The notes: generated by a model not told the origin, from the sequence alone. A DNA stretch of 64,000 bases from Vitellaria paradoxa (GCA_019916065.1 CM034237.1:58848590-58912589); one strand, 5' to 3'. Positions 1 to 14,466 are shown, counted from the stretch's first letter. Numbers and translations: made by a program.

Positions 1-374
1 AGGGGCCCTTTTGAAATAAGAATAAACCTTTAAGGGCCTTTGGGTAATATCTTAAAACTTTGCCCAGCCCAGCCCTTAAAAAAAAAATTAAATACTTTGA
101 GAAATCTCATTATTACCCCACCTTATTTCAAAGCCTTTCACACAAGTCCTTATAAAAAGCTTTTAGAAGAATTTCAAAATAACCCCAGGAATTTCAAAAG
201 TTTTCATTGAAGCCCTCTCCCCTAAATCAAACGCACCACTGTAAGGCTTCGAAAAAAAAATTGACGGCAGCTATAAATATATATATATAATTATTTATTT
301 ATTATATATATATATATATTTATATAGGTTGAAAACAAAAGTTATCGGGTAGAGGACTTGAAACGTACAGGAAG

Positions 375-405
<31 letters not shown>

Positions 406-818
406 CTTACTTAATGGAAACTTGGTTGGAGTCAAAGGTGCAAAGCATATATGTATATATATGCATATATGTAATTGGAACTTTGTTGCTTTCAAGCTGG
501 AAAATCCCCAGCTTACTATTTTCACGGATTGCAACCCCAATAAAAGATTTGGCCGCGGACGAAAAAGTAGCAGATACAGGATCATTGATTAAAAATTTTG
601 TTCGCCAGAAAAATTAAAGCAAACCGAAGAATAACCCGATTGATTCCCAGTTTCGCAAATCAAAATCCGAAGTTATATGCATATATATGCGTATGATTTA
701 CATAAAAGAAGATCAAAATATATGTGTGCGAACAGATCAAAATATACGCCAATTGAAACTAAAGTTTAATAAAATTTTAATCCTCAATGATTCAATATGC
801 GTAGGCTTTGATACCACT
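1..818. other. Left-edge noncoding DNA, probably retroelement interior
   Basis: No gene is recognisable here. The stretch holds long (TA)n runs at about 275-405. If the LTR that follows is a 5' LTR on the minus strand, this DNA would be the interior of that element, running out of the window to the left. The short open frames in it have no recognisable family and look like chance frames in AT-rich DNA. Confidence 0.4.
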
Positions 819-1228
819 TGTTGAAATTTAATTTCACATTGAATCATCAAGAAAATAAATTAATGCGGAAGTGTACTTGAATCCATTGATATAATTTTAT
901 GGTTCTTGATCTTCCAAGCCAATACGTATGTTTCTTTTCTTAATTCTCTCTGACGATGGGATTTCAGATTGATTAGAAAACTCTTACGTATGACCTGGGG
1001 ACCATAACCTATTTATAATAACTGTAGAAACCCTACTTCTATTCGACCTATCATAAAATAGAAATATGGACTTAGGTATCTACACGTTAAAGGCCCATAC
1101 AAAAATTGAGATGTTATAAAGCCCAAAACCTTAAAACCTTAACAGACCACTTTAAATGGGCTTAATCTTTATAATAGCCTATAACACACAAATAACATAT
1201 TTGACCCACAATTAATTATTTTCCAACA
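819..1228 (-). mobile_element. LTR of a retrotransposon with adjacent primer-binding site
   Basis: A 410-bp block is bounded by the inverted ends TGTTG and CAACA, as LTRs are. Just outside its left end, at 805-816, is the reverse complement of TGGTATCAAAGC, a variant of the plant copia primer-binding site for initiator tRNA-Met. This makes the block a minus-strand 5' LTR whose interior lies to the left. It sits at the left edge of a stretch that matches intron 4 of receptor-kinase copies A2 and A3, so the element probably inserted in intron 4 of copy A1. The partner LTR and the target duplication are not in the window. Confidence 0.65.
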
Positions 1229-2835
<1,607 letters not shown>

Positions 2836-3023
2836 TGATTAAGCTCCATGCAGCTAGCTAGCTATCACAACATTTAGCGAGTCTCACATAGTTTGCGTTT
2901 ACAAGCAATATATATATATATATATATGTATTATATGTACATATATTCTTGCTGGCTATAGCAGGTGGCTAAATTTGTCTAAGTTTTGTGGCTTATGATA
3001 TTTTTCGAGGGTGGCTGTGAATT
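2836..3023 (+). other. 3' UTR/flank of copy A1
   Basis: This block is shared almost word for word with the 3' flanks of A2 (from 28146) and A3 (from 36340). It includes a short (TA)n run of variable length, which would make a simple length marker between copies. The 9 bases before 3024 are the left target duplication of the next element. Confidence 0.6.
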
Positions 3024-3550
3024 CAGGGGCAGAGCTAGAATTTTTATTGAGGGGGGACACCAAGCACCCAAAAGAAGAACAACGATCGATTATCTTTAGA
3101 TTAAGAATAGGAGAAAAATGATATTATTTTTAGAGAAAGAATAAATTATTCTTGATTATTAACCAGTGAATATACTTATCACATTAATGGTTTAAGCACC
3201 TAAAATTTATCTCTTGGTACAAAAAAGAAAATATAATTATTATTAAATTTTATAAATTATAGAATTTATTGTGTTATATGCTAAATTTACTGATAGTTTG
3301 AACAAAAATATGCAATAGTATATTGAAAGGATACATTTATTTCACAAAAAATACTAAGTTTGATTCTTGTAAAGCCAAAATACTAAGTATGAACAAAAAT
3401 ACTAAGTTTTTAATAAAGCCAAAATATTTTAATTTTTAATTAATTTAATTTTTAAATAAAACTAAAATAGTAAGGACGGTATTTTAGTAATTTTACATTA
3501 AAAATTGAGGGGGTCACTTGCCCTCCTACCTCCATGTGGCCCCGCCACTG
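3024..3550 (-). mobile_element. Non-autonomous MULE-like element, copy 1
   Basis: An insertion of about 527 bp interrupts the 3' flank of A1. The equivalent sites behind A2 (about 28320-28340) and A3 (about 36505) lack it. Its ends are imperfect inverted repeats of the type GTGGCGGGGCCAC / AGGGGCAGAGCTAG. It is homologous along its length to the element at 43396-43910, in the opposite orientation. The interior is AT-rich without an open frame. Flanking 9-mers (3015-3023 and 3551-3559) are similar but not identical, as expected for an old target duplication. Confidence 0.75.
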
Positions 3551-4470
3551 GTTGTGATTATGTTTATCATTGTAATTAAACATTCGTTGGATTTGCAATT
3601 GTAAATTTATTTGGTAATAATAATGGTGGCATTGTAGAAATGGCATATATATATATATATATATATGTTATGACAAATTGTTTTAGTTAGTGATTACCTA
3701 TTTTCATTTATACACGCTGTAAGCTCTTCTTGTAAATATTGTCTATTTTGTGCACTTTTTCAGCACTTGGCCCCTTCAATTCTCACATGCGACATCAACT
3801 GAACATAACTCATTTTTATTCACACATCGTAAGCTCTCTTGACTAATATTATGCGTTTTTTGAATTTTCTCATGTGCACTCTTGTGCACAACTTTAAAAT
3901 ACGTCGTACCAAGAAATTAAAAGAAGGGTTCAATACTTATAAAATATTGTAGTTCTAGATTCCTTTTTAATATTGAATTATTTTTGGTATCATCAATTAG
4001 TACTAGAGGTTGAATTCTCAATTTTGAATTGACACTATATATTTTTGGTATCATCATAACTTTATATTTTTTTTTTTATCAATATAAATTTTTTTAATAC
4101 ATTTTGTCCCCTAAGAAAATAAACAGGATTTGGTTTCTAATATTTTTATAACAAACAAAATCCCAAGGTTCCAATAATAATATGTATTATGCACAGAAAA
4201 AAGATAATATTTTTTAAAAAGATTATAAAAAGTTTAACATAGACAATTTAATGATAATAATAATTTTTTAATAAAAATGTTTAAATAATTTTTATTTAGA
4301 ATTAATAGTTACAGTTAAACATGAGTCTAAATTTCTATTAGTATAAAATTTTCTTTTATACAATTGCATTAAAATTTCAATAATCTAAAAAAAAAAATCA
4401 TACTTATAAGAAACCTTCAAATATATTAGATAAAATATTACAAACAATTAGACATATTTTTATAATTCAA
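3551..4470. other. Duplicated 3' flank of A1, then AT-rich DNA
   Basis: 3551 to about 3990 continues the flank shared with A2 and A3, after which similarity is lost. The rest is AT-rich with no gene that I can support. Confidence 0.5.
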
Positions 4471-5050
4471 TCAAGCGTTAATATTTTTTATATTTAAAAT
4501 GAGAAATTTATTATTAACTATATTTTGAAGAGAAATATTTTTTAAATGGAGTATTTTTATAATTTAATGTCACATTAATAATTTTTAAGTTTAAAATAAA
4601 AATTTATTATTTAACTATATTTTGAAGAGAGATGTTTTTCAAAAATAAAAAAGAGACAATAATATATGTTTTTTAAAAAGAAAAAAAAGATAGAGATGAA
4701 TAGATAAGATAAGAGAAGAGAGAGAAATTAATGAGGAAAAGAGAATGTAGATGGGTTAAACTAATAGAGAAGGGTAATTTTCTAAATAATTAGATAAAAA
4801 TTAATGAGGGAGATTTAGAGAGAAATTAATGTGTTTTAGAAAAAAGAGGGATAGAGATGAATAGATAAGATAAGAGAATAGAGAGAAGTTAATGAAGAAG
4901 AGAGAATGTAGATGGGATAGATTAATGGAGGAGGGTAATTTTGTATATAATTAAACAAAAATTAATGAGGGTGATTTAGAGAGAAATTAAAGTGGGAGAG
5001 AGAAGGTATATTATGTTAAATAATAGAAAAAAAATAATTCCATTATTAAT
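4471..5050. repeat. Purine-rich tandem repeat, period about 161 bp
   Basis: Two diverged direct copies start at about 4689 and 4850, both opening with GATAGAGATGAATAGATAAG and ending in GAGAGAAATTAA-type sequence. A further short duplication (TTATTAACTATATTTTGAAG at about 4511 and a near copy at about 4610) precedes it. No coding content is visible. Confidence 0.6.
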
Positions 5051-6640
5051 TAAAAAGAACATTAATGGATATCTGGCATTAACAAAATCTGTAGTGACAT
5101 TATCTCCACCCTTATTGAAATATTTTCCTAAATGTGAATGCTATTTTATATAATTTTTTAAGCTTGTTATGTGTATTAAAATTTCATGTAAATTCGTATT
5201 ATATTTTAGATAAGAATATATTATCTAATCCAATACATTTCAAATATTTGATAATTTGAACCCGTGGCTCATTAAAAATTAATATATAGAGCTTAAAATA
5301 TATAAGGTTTGGCTTTTTTGATAAAATATTTTAATATCAAAAAATATTTTATTTATATTTTTTGTTTATTTGTATTATTTTTGGTTTCTATTTTTTTTAA
5401 TTGTCTTTTTTTTCCCAACTTACAAATAGAAAATACTTTTAAAAATGCAATTTTTTATTGTAATTAAATTTATCTAAAATATTTAATTTATTGAATATAT
5501 TTTTAAATTATTTTATAATTTATTTATTATTAATAATAATTAATTTTAATAAGATACAAAAATGAAGTATATGAGTTAGGAATAAATTATCATTGAATAA
5601 AATTTAGTTTAATTTAATAAAAGATTTCAATAAAATATATATTTTTATGAAACATATTTTAATATTAACAATATATTTAATCGGTCCCTGTGTTAAAAAA
5701 AAAGCTAAACATTAGTAATATATTGAGTCTTAATTCTCTGTGAATGAATAAATGAATGGATGAATCATAAAAAAAAAAAAAAGATTAATTATATCAGAAG
5801 AATTAAAAAAAGTCTCAGTTGTAATCATGACCATCCACCACAGAGGCTCTAGAAGATAAGTATGCCCACCAATACTTGATCAGAATAATAATCGAAGATA
5901 AACCCATTAATGAAAATCCAAAATCTAGAAAGAAAAATCTAAAAAAAAAAATAGACAGAAAAAATTTCAAAAAAAAAAAAAAGAAATGGAAAATAATTAC
6001 CTACTTTGATACCAGAAGCAAAAATTATTTCCAATTAAGTGAACATACAAAAAAATACCTACATTTATTTTTGATTGGAACACTCTCAAAATACCTATAT
6101 GCATGGATGAATGAACTAATCGAGTATGGACCAAACTTTGGATCACGAGCTAAATCTACCTAACAATTAATTGCACAACTGAGAACAATTCAACCTTGGA
6201 TGAGCAATTAATTAAACAGAGAACCGGGAATAGTAGAGACAGAATAGGAAGTTGGGATTTTTTTTCTTTCTTGTTGATGATATAGCCAATATAAACCCAA
6301 ACTAATTCATCATAAAAGATTTTTGCGGAGTTGAGTTAGGGAGTTGGATCAGAATTCAATTAAATTGAAAAAAAAAAAAAAGATAATGCACCATCATGAG
6401 AAATTCTAGTGGAGTTAGGTTATAAAGTTGGATTAAAATTAAAAAAATGAAGGGACAGAGTTGAGTGAAATTGAAAAAATAAGAGTAAAGTAATTAAAAA
6501 AATTAAGTTTTTCAAACGCTGGGATTTTTTATAATAGTGTAGATAGATTAAATCCAAAATATTGACAGTCTCCAAGCCCAAGAGATACTTCAAATGGTTA
6601 CACCACAGTCTAATGGCCTTTATTTATTTATTTTTTGTGG
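5051..6640. other. AT-rich intergenic DNA
   Basis: This stretch contains many poly-A and poly-T runs and a G tract near 6656. The open frame near 5876-6163 is lysine-rich poly-A translation, not a recognisable protein. I see nothing else in it. Confidence 0.5.
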
Positions 6641-7920
6641 TGGTTTTTTTTTTTTGGGGGGGGGGGGGGTTGAGTCAACAAAGATTATCTTTCCCTGGAA
6701 TGTGTTCGTTGCTAAGCATATAATCCAAGAAGTTTGCAGCTATGTAATTCACAGTTGACTTTTCCATCAGGTCCTTTGTAAGTCAACATAAAAAAGATAA
6801 TATGATATCGTCGGTTCTCTGTAGTTTTTGCAATTCAATGGGCATCGTATTTTCTATGAACTCAAGCCATGAGTGGATCGTAATATCTGCCCATCCGAGT
6901 GACCACTGTGATAGTTATGGCCGACGTGGTTCTAATGCTATTTGCACGATTAACAATCCTCGGATCTGCAGCTGCTTGGCTGGCTATACGCCTAAATCAT
7001 CACAAGATTGGCAAACACTCATCTGGTCCGATGGCTGTGTTTCCAAAAGCCCATTAAACTGTCCAGATGGGGAAGGATTTATACAACTCAAAGGTGTGGA
7101 AACTCCTGACTTGTTGCAGTTTTCGACGGACTCACGCATCACTAAAAAAGAATGTGAAGAAGAGTGCTTAAAAAATTGTTCTTGTAGGGCTTATAGTCAC
7201 TCAACCATTGGTGGAATGGGAAATGGTTGTTTGATTTGGTTTGGGGATCTAATCTAATTGATATGAAAAGATACTCGCTCTAGCAACAATCTTTATATAC
7301 GGGTGACAGCTTCCGAACTAGGTATCTTTTCTTTTGATTTGTGTTCAAGAATACAGTAGGCAAAAACTATTAGCTATATTTCTTGGATCTGACTTGGAGA
7401 TTTTATCTTCGGCTACAAGAAGAAGAAGTAGCTTTCTTTTTGTTTCTTGCCGTCTCTTCTATCGCATGTAAGAGGAGAAGATCACATAAACAAGGTAAAT
7501 CCAACTCGATCAATTATGTGTGCTTAATGTTTATTTTGATTAATACAACTAGTCCTAACCTGAATAAAGGAGGGGGGCTGCGGTAGGTTGATGGTTAGCG
7601 TAAAATGGCCACATCCTATTAACTGGAATTCAAATGTTAAATTTATGTTTTTTTTGTATAAATTGAGTAAGTAGCAATACATCAAAATTTATTACTAGAT
7701 AAGTTTTATAACAAGACCAATTAGAATAGAGTGAGTTTATTCTCTTGTCAACTTATGTTACGGTAATTAAATATTTTTTGTGACAACAAAAACTTTAAAA
7801 GTTTCCCCAAGTTCAAACACCTCTGGTATTTTATTATGCAATGCAAATAAATGCTATAAATGCAACCCTGCCTATGCTGAAATGTTGATTTAGAAGACCC
7901 ATATGCAGTTTTTGACTTAC

Positions 7921-8016
7921 ACTTGCTCCTGGGGAATATTTCAAAAATGAGTGGAAGAAAACAGGGGCACTTGCTCCTGGGGAATATTTCAAAAATGAGT
8001 GGAAGAAAACAGGGGC
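7921..8016 (+). repeat. 48-bp perfect tandem duplication in B1 intron 2
   Basis: Two back-to-back 48-bp copies (7921-7968 and 7969-8016) are identical. B2 has a single copy at the matching place (about 16741), so the duplication arose in B1 after the two genes separated, and recently enough for no mismatch to accumulate. Confidence 0.9.
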
Positions 8017-8367
8017 TTTTCCTTTGGATTCTTATAATGAGTCCTTAATAAACATGGATGAAGAAATGTGATTAACCGGGTTTGTAAACTTTTCATGCAT
8101 ACATGACCTTAGTTTTTGTTTAAAACGACATGATGCAGAGGAGAAATAACTAATAAGCCAAATCAGTTTACCCACTCATTGGCAGTCATTTATGACATTC
8201 TTTTGGTGATAGTGAAAAGGCAAATAATTGATCCAATGGATTAACTTAGTAAACTAGGTAGTTATTGTAGATGTTATATTAATCATTGTTAAACCTTTAA
8301 CTAGTTTGGGATTAAGGTTTTGTTAAGTTGAGTTGAGTATTAATTATTGTTAAAGAAGTACATAAAA

Positions 8368-8690
8368 TTGATTAATTGTGTGCTTCGAGTTTATAGGAAA
8401 TGGTTTGAAACTGGTCCCATTCAGCCAGAGTTGAGGAGATGCACATAAACAAAAGATATTTGCGGTCATTCGTTTCCTAGTCATTCATTTTCTCGTGATC
8501 AACAGGCTGTGATAAAAAAGTTTATTGAATTGATTAATTATGTGCTTCTGTGTTCATTGGAAAGGGGTTGAAACTTGAAACTGGCCCCTTTTTTTGGCTA
8601 AAGCTTGAGGACAACACATGAACAAACGATATTTGTGTTTGCTCATTTCCTAATCTTTCATTTTGTCGTGATCAACAGGTTCACAACCTA
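8368..8690 (+). repeat. Diverged 162-bp tandem repeat across the intron 2 / exon 3 acceptor
   Basis: Two units start at 8368 and 8530. Both end in CGTGATCAACAGG, so the intron carries two candidate 3' splice sites, of which only the second leads into the open exon 3. B2 shares the repeat (from about 17128), with a solo LTR inserted at the junction. The duplication therefore predates the B1/B2 split. Confidence 0.75.
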
Positions 8691-10501
8691 ATATTATATC
8701 CAAAGGTGATGGAAATATTGATTTACCCATTTTCAGTGTAATCACCATTGCAAAAGCTACAAACAACTTTTCCCATTCAAATAAGATAGGAGAAGGTGGG
8801 TTTGGACCTGTTTATAAGGTAATTTCAATTTTATTTGTGCCAATATAATGGGTAGATGATAATTTATTTGACGTGCTTAAAATGCAAAAGATGCTAAATT
8901 TTGAAAATCGTATTATTTTAATTATCATTTAGGGCCAACTACCAACTAGACAAGAGATTACAGCGAAATGGCTCTCAGAGAATTGCACTCAAAGACTTTA
9001 TGAATTTAAAAATGAGGTTATTTTAATTTCTAAACTTCAACACTAAATCTCGTTAGACCTTTTAGGATGTTGCATCTATGGAGATGAAAGGATGTTAATT
9101 TACAAATACATGCCAAATGAAAGCTTGAGCTCCTTAGTTTTGGTTTGACTCCTTAGTCTTTCTAATTGCTTTATTAAATTTCTTACTAGGGATTGAAATG
9201 AACTGATTGCTAATCAAATAGTTACCCTTTGTTATTAATTCAAAATTACCACACCAATTACAGAAGTCTTTGTTGTTTTGATTTGAATTTGCCCTAGATA
9301 ACAAAAGTGCCATGCTTGTATGGAGTACACGTTTCAATAATTGTGGGGATTGCTTGAGAACTTCTTTACCTTCATCGAGATTCAAGGTTTCAAATTATTC
9401 ATAGAGATCTTAAAGTCAGCAATGTGCTGCTAGACATGGAGATGAATCCAAAAAATTTAGACTTTAGCATTGCTAGAGCTTTTAGAGGGGATCAACTATC
9501 AGAGAAAACATGAAGGCTGATTGAAACTTAGTAAGTACACGAAAAGATTTCCTACTAATTCTTGCCCAAGTTCAATTTTAATGATGTTTTGCATTTATTT
9601 GACGATGGTTTTACAGTGGTTATATGTCTCCTGAGTATATAATTCATAGGCTCTTTTCAATGAAGTCAAACATGTTTAGTTTTGGAGTACTTATTTTGGA
9701 AATAGTGAGTGGCAGAAGAAATAGAGAATTCTTTCATGCAAATTATAATTTCACCCTTCTTGGACTTGTAATTTCCTAATCAACACTGATTTCTTCATTT
9801 TTTTTCCCTAGTTAGTGCCACATCCTAATGTATATGTGCTTTTTCAGGCATGGAAACTATGGAATGAAGGAAAGGCCTTCGAGTTGGAGGATAAGAAAAT
9901 GGAAGATAGATTCCCAATATCCAAATTATTGAAATGCATACAAATTGGCCTTTTATGTGTCCAGCAACAACTTGAAAATAGGTCAATAATGTCATCCGTA
10001 CTCTTGTGATTGGATAGTGACAGTGTAGTGTTCCCCCAACCTAAGCAACCAGCTTTTTATCTAGAGAGGAGTATGATTGAGAGAGATCAGCAATGTGCTA
10101 CAAATTCAGTGACACTCATATTGCTAGAGGGATGTTAAGAAATTTCCACTACTAAAATTTTATTCTGTGTAAACCAATAATGGTCTAACAATGCTTAACT
10201 TGTAGTCTGTTTGAAATTGCCACTTATTGTTGTGTTATGAACCGAGAATTTTAAACTAATAATTTGGTGGTTAATGTTTTATTATGAGTAGTAACCATGT
10301 GATTTTGAATTATTACTTTTAGTAATCTTGATTATTATATAGGGGAATAATAATGTCAGAGCAATTTTTGTTCCACTCAGAGCGTTCATTGGATTAGTCA
10401 TTTGTACCATGTGTAGTGATGAATGTACATTGTTTTGGTTAAAGCAAAAATTATTTGGCGTTAACATTTTACGTTGAGGATGAATTTGTTACAAGCACAG
10501 T

Positions 10502-10915
10502 TAGACTCCATTTAGAAATATTCAACTATTAGAATTGATTTCATTTTAAAATAAAAAATTGATTTGATTTGATTTGGTAAATAAAATTTTGTACTTGTAA
10601 CACATTTTGAATTTAAGATTTAAATTAATTTGGTTTAAGTGAAATTTCAAGTTTGACCACGTGATAAGAAGTAAAAAATATGGTATATATGATTTAAGAG
10701 AATCAATTTGTCCAGTTACTTAGATTACTTAAGAAAATAATACATTCTCATCAAATCCTATTATTTTGAATTGAATTTTAAATTCTATAAAAATTTTAAA
10801 ATTTAAATTATAAAATGAAATCAAATTTAACTCATAAATTTTATTTTAGTTCTTAAGATAAGAATTGATGAGAAGTCTCATCAGATGAAATAAAATTTCA
10901 TCAAATTCGCCATTG
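10502..10915 (+). mobile_element. MITE-like repeat, about 414 bp (copy 1)
   Basis: This block is homologous to 19725-20140 (carried along with the B duplication) and, in reverse orientation, to about 39028-39455. The independent third copy in unrelated DNA shows that it is a dispersed repeat. The best-preserved end is GACTCCATTTTAAATGG. It has no coding capacity. Confidence 0.6.
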
Positions 10916-10980
10916 CAAGCAGAGTGTTATGATTTACAATGTTAATATAGGTCTCTGCTTTTATTGAGTTATTGCCATGC

Positions 10981-11014
<34 letters not shown>

Positions 11015-11527
11015 GATGTTTTGTCTGCTTTTGTTTTAAGACATTGAAGATACAATTAAGACTTAATCTTATTATTATTTTTTCTTTAATAATCTTGTAC
11101 AATCTTGATTCTGAATTTCAGGTATTACTGTTCAATTATCTATCAGATAGAGATTAGTGTGAGATCGAGCTGCTATGAGGCCAGAAATTTGTGGCGCTAA
11201 ACAGCAGTCTGGGTTTCAGCTTGATTGCAGAGAGCAGGGAGATGGAAAATGGTTGTGCAATGGGTTTCGGATGTGTGGTTTGAGTCCCTATTGTTTATGG
11301 TGCTTCCTAGGGTATTCGGTACAAAAAAAAGTTACAGGTTTTTTTTTTTATCCCTACTATAAAAACGAAAACTAAAAATAAAAAATTAAACACAAAAAAT
11401 AAAAATTGGCAGACTTGTCAAACAGGTAATAAACAACATTTGACAAAACTTTCAGTTTTTAATTCTTATTTTTATTTTTTATTTTTTTAAACTGAATATA
11501 AAAACTCATTTGATAAATTTACTTTCA

Positions 11528-12446
11528 GTTGTCAAAAAAATAAAATTATTTTCAAAAATTTCGAAAATTATAAAAATATAAAAAATATCTTTTTAAAATT
11601 TTTCATCTCCCTCCACCATTTAATACCACTATTATCACTATCACTTACAACTACCACCGCCTGTTACTACCAGCTGCGTTGCTCATCACTGCTGACCCTC
11701 CGCTATTTTCAACTATCACCCACTCCTACGACTAGCAATTCTTGTAATTACTCTCTCAACATTATACCTACTAAATAACAACTATTGTCAAATGTATTTT
11801 TAAATATATATGGTGGTGTTGGATTTGTCTAAGAGAGATGAATCCGATGATATATGCAGATGTCAGAATAAGCACCAGATGAATAATGACAGAAGCAAAA
11901 GAAAAAAAAAACTTCTACTGATGAGATATACCAACACCAGAATTTTGCTGGAAAATAATGGTTAATGAAAAAAAAGATTAAAGCCTCAGCTCTGATACCA
12001 TGTTAGAATTGAAGAAGAAGAAGAAAAGAATAATATTCTGTATTGATTGTGTGTGAGAATACAAGGTTACAAGGTCCCTTATATAAGAGGACAATAATTC
12101 TAATCCTGATAGGAGATAGCAATCCTAATTATGATAGGATATACAAAATAAGGAATTCATAAATTAAGGAAATTATATACATTACTAAATCTAACAGTTT
12201 TCAAAAAAAAATAAATTTTTTTCAAAAATTTTCAAAATTATAAAAATATAAAAAAAAATATGTTTTTTATTTTTTTTTTCATTTCCCTCCACCATTTACT
12301 ACCACTATTATCACTATCACTCACAACCACTACCGCTGACCACTCTGCTAATGTCGACCATCACCTACTCCTACGACTAGCAATCTTTGTAATTTCTCTT
12401 AACATTATACTTACTAACTAACAACTATTGCCAAATATATTTTTAA

Positions 12447-12465
<19 letters not shown>
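11528..12465 (+). repeat. Direct repeat of about 280 bp around the copia fragment
   Basis: 11528-11812 and 12197 to about 12465 are direct copies of a stretch that is single in the B2 flank (about 20742-21035). The left copy has the original left neighbour and the right copy the original right neighbour, so the retroelement piece and one repeat copy were added together. Confidence 0.75.
11813..12196 (-). mobile_element. 5' end of a copia element: LTR, primer-binding site and leader
   Basis: A minus-strand LTR of 196 bp (12001-12196, ends TGTTAG/CTAACA) is followed by the reverse complement of TGGTATCAGAGC at 11989-12000 and by leader DNA to 11813. LTR and leader both resemble the intact element at 29375-34725 (TATATAAGGGACCTTGTA and an ATATATCATCGG stretch), so they are the same lineage. 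Only the 5' end is present. A 280-bp direct repeat flanks it. Confidence 0.75.
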
Positions 12466-12481
<16 letters not shown>

Positions 12482-13726
12482 CTATTAAAATAAAACTAAA
12501 GATTCAAAATTAAACACAACCCAAAAATTAAACACAAAAAATATTAGCAATTTTGTTAAACGGATGCTAAACATGTATCCAAACATGTGCTCTGCTAAAT
12601 CCATAACGCTATGCATATTTGACTCTATATATCCCGATAGCCACCAATACTAACAAATATATATAAACAGCACGTTGCCAAACGGATCAAAATTACATTG
12701 AGTGAAATAATGAAAAAAAGAGCTAATTCTATATAATCGCATCAGAATATCAGCTATCAATATGTCCATAAAGTCGGTGGGACATGTTGTAGCTGCCATA
12801 GCCAGAGTTGTTCATTTCAATTAATTAATGATTATAGTTATTAGTTTTTCCTTTTTCAAGTTCATCCATCGCATTCAAATACATTGGTATCCCCTGGGGA
12901 TTTCAGCTAGGGTTGCCCTGCCGTGGACATTAAGTTGTATTTGCGTTTATTGGTTTGAAATGGGAATAATTTGGTATATATGTTTATTTATGAATAATTA
13001 CACATGTAATTTTGTTAATTTATATATACGTTTATTATGAATTTAATAAGTTTACAATAACGAAATATGATTAATTTGAAATCACAATATAAAAGTATAG
13101 TAACTCTCTACTTATTCGTAATAGTAATTGTTAAAATTTTTTGAATTACTATTCTTAATTATCTCACTCATATTTTTATAAAATTTAATCTACAATCTAT
13201 ACATTTAAAACAAAATGAAGTATGAGCTTAATTTTAAAAGAGCAATTTTAGAATGTGATAATAATAAAAAGTATGTAGTACTATTTATTTAAAAAGGAAT
13301 TGCTCAAATATAATTTTGTTATTTCGGATATAAATTTTATCATGAATTTGAGTAATATAACATAGTAAATTCAAAATCATTACCAAAAGAATAATTATTT
13401 AAAATATACTTGGCAATATTAATTTCATTATTTTAATATTAATTAATAGAAATAATTTTTATATAAATTAACCCATCTTTCTTATATTTATACATAATTT
13501 AGTTTCAAACTCATTTATTTGAAATTATAAATATCCGAACGAGCCATAATACTCCACTCCGCCACATATCTCTAAAACAAAAAAAATAATGCTAGAACCA
13601 TCAAACAGTATCTAGCTTTTGGAAAATATGATATTTCTTATAACAACCGCAAGCCTCTTTGACAAAAGGTGAAGCCACTTTAAAAACGTGACCCATAAAA
13701 ATTAATTGTGGCGAACGGTTGTTAGA

Positions 13727-14466
13727 GACTTCTACGATCACAGTGGCGCGTTTGGCAACTGCGACTCGTCCACACCCAGTGGGTTCGAGTGCAAGAGCCT
13801 GCCCGGGTTCAAGCCCAAATCCGAACGGGACTGGTACTTGAGGGACTTGTCGGGCGGGTGCGTCCGGAAGCCCGGGAACAACAACACGTGTCAAAGGGGG
13901 GCTAAGATGCCTGATACTTCCAAAGCGGTGGTTTTGGACAAAACCGGGTTGGGGAATTGCGAGGCGAAGTGATTGAGTAATTGCACCTGTATTGGGTACA
14001 CCAGCGCTGAAAGCACGTAGCAGAATAGGTAAATAAATATTTTATTTATTTTTATTAATAAATATGAAAAAAATCATCTGCATAAGCCTTTTCAAAAGTT
14101 ATAATTATTTTTGCTCTTGTTAGAGTAGCTCTTCATTTCTGTCGAGTTACTGTTCACCAGTTAAATAATTGTTTATTATTTGTTGAAGAAGACAATAGCT
14201 TTTATATTAAAAAAGACAGTGAGCTCCAATTTTAAAAAATTAATTTTTTAATAGATAATTAGTAAAATACCTAATATTAGTGTGACTTGAAAAAAAAAAT
14301 TTACTAAATAAACTTAAAATATGTACTATTTACTACATTTTCTCTTATATTTCTGGAGTTGGCGAAGGAAGCGGCTGTGTGACCTATCACGGTGAATTGG
14401 TGGACACGAGAGTGTTTGAAAACGGTGGCCGGGATTTCTACTTGCGTGTTGATAATGTCGAATTAG
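13727..14466 (+). pseudogene. Isolated exon-1 fragment of a subtype A receptor kinase
   Basis: This fragment corresponds to the EGF/PAN end of A2 exon 1 (24271-24703) and starts and stops in other sequence. It carries a deletion of roughly 25 bp at about 13897, a TGC-to-TGA stop at 13970, and a 337-bp insertion (14011-14347) without clear ends. At the A2 frameshift near 24498 this fragment keeps the longer reading (KAVVLDKTGLGNC), which helps to locate the A2 lesion. It keeps the exon-1 donor GAATTAG/GTATGC at 14466-14467, followed within about 20 bp by the start of the B2 upstream region. Confidence 0.85.

Larger units (their letters stand above)
6838..10138 (+). pseudogene. S-receptor-like kinase copy B1, degenerate
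   Basis: A seven-exon layout is traceable by comparison with B2: 6838-7321, about 7412-7494, 8679-8818, 8933-9142, 9298-9530, 9617-9767 and 9848-10138. Exon 1 has lost about 800 bp, so the first codons (MGIVFS) join straight to the EGF/PAN part, removing the signal peptide, the lectin domain and most of the S-locus domain. The remaining part shows CSCLAGYTPKSSQDW and the PAN cysteines. A 5-bp insertion near 7253 stops that frame. Exon 2 has lost its acceptor AG and 33 bp. Exon 3 is intact, with the glycine loop [10 protein letters not shown]. Exon 4 has an indel at QH (about 9043). In exon 5 DFG is changed to DFS, and TGA stops lie at 9511 (exon 5) and 10007 (exon 7). It cannot encode a receptor kinase. 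Confidence 0.85.
10139..13726. other. 3' flank of B1, segmentally duplicated
   Basis: This block is collinear with 19354 to about 22310 behind B2. It holds no gene that I can recognise. It includes a MITE-like repeat (10502-10915), a (CA)n run at 10983-11010, and a retroelement fragment with a 280-bp flanking duplication (11528-12465) that is absent from the B2 flank. The match with the B2 flank stops at 13726, where a fragment of subtype A exon 1 begins. Confidence 0.7.

Noticed and set aside
5876..6163. Lysine-rich 95-codon frame
   Set aside because: Translation of poly-A tracts, with no family resemblance and no promoter or splice context.
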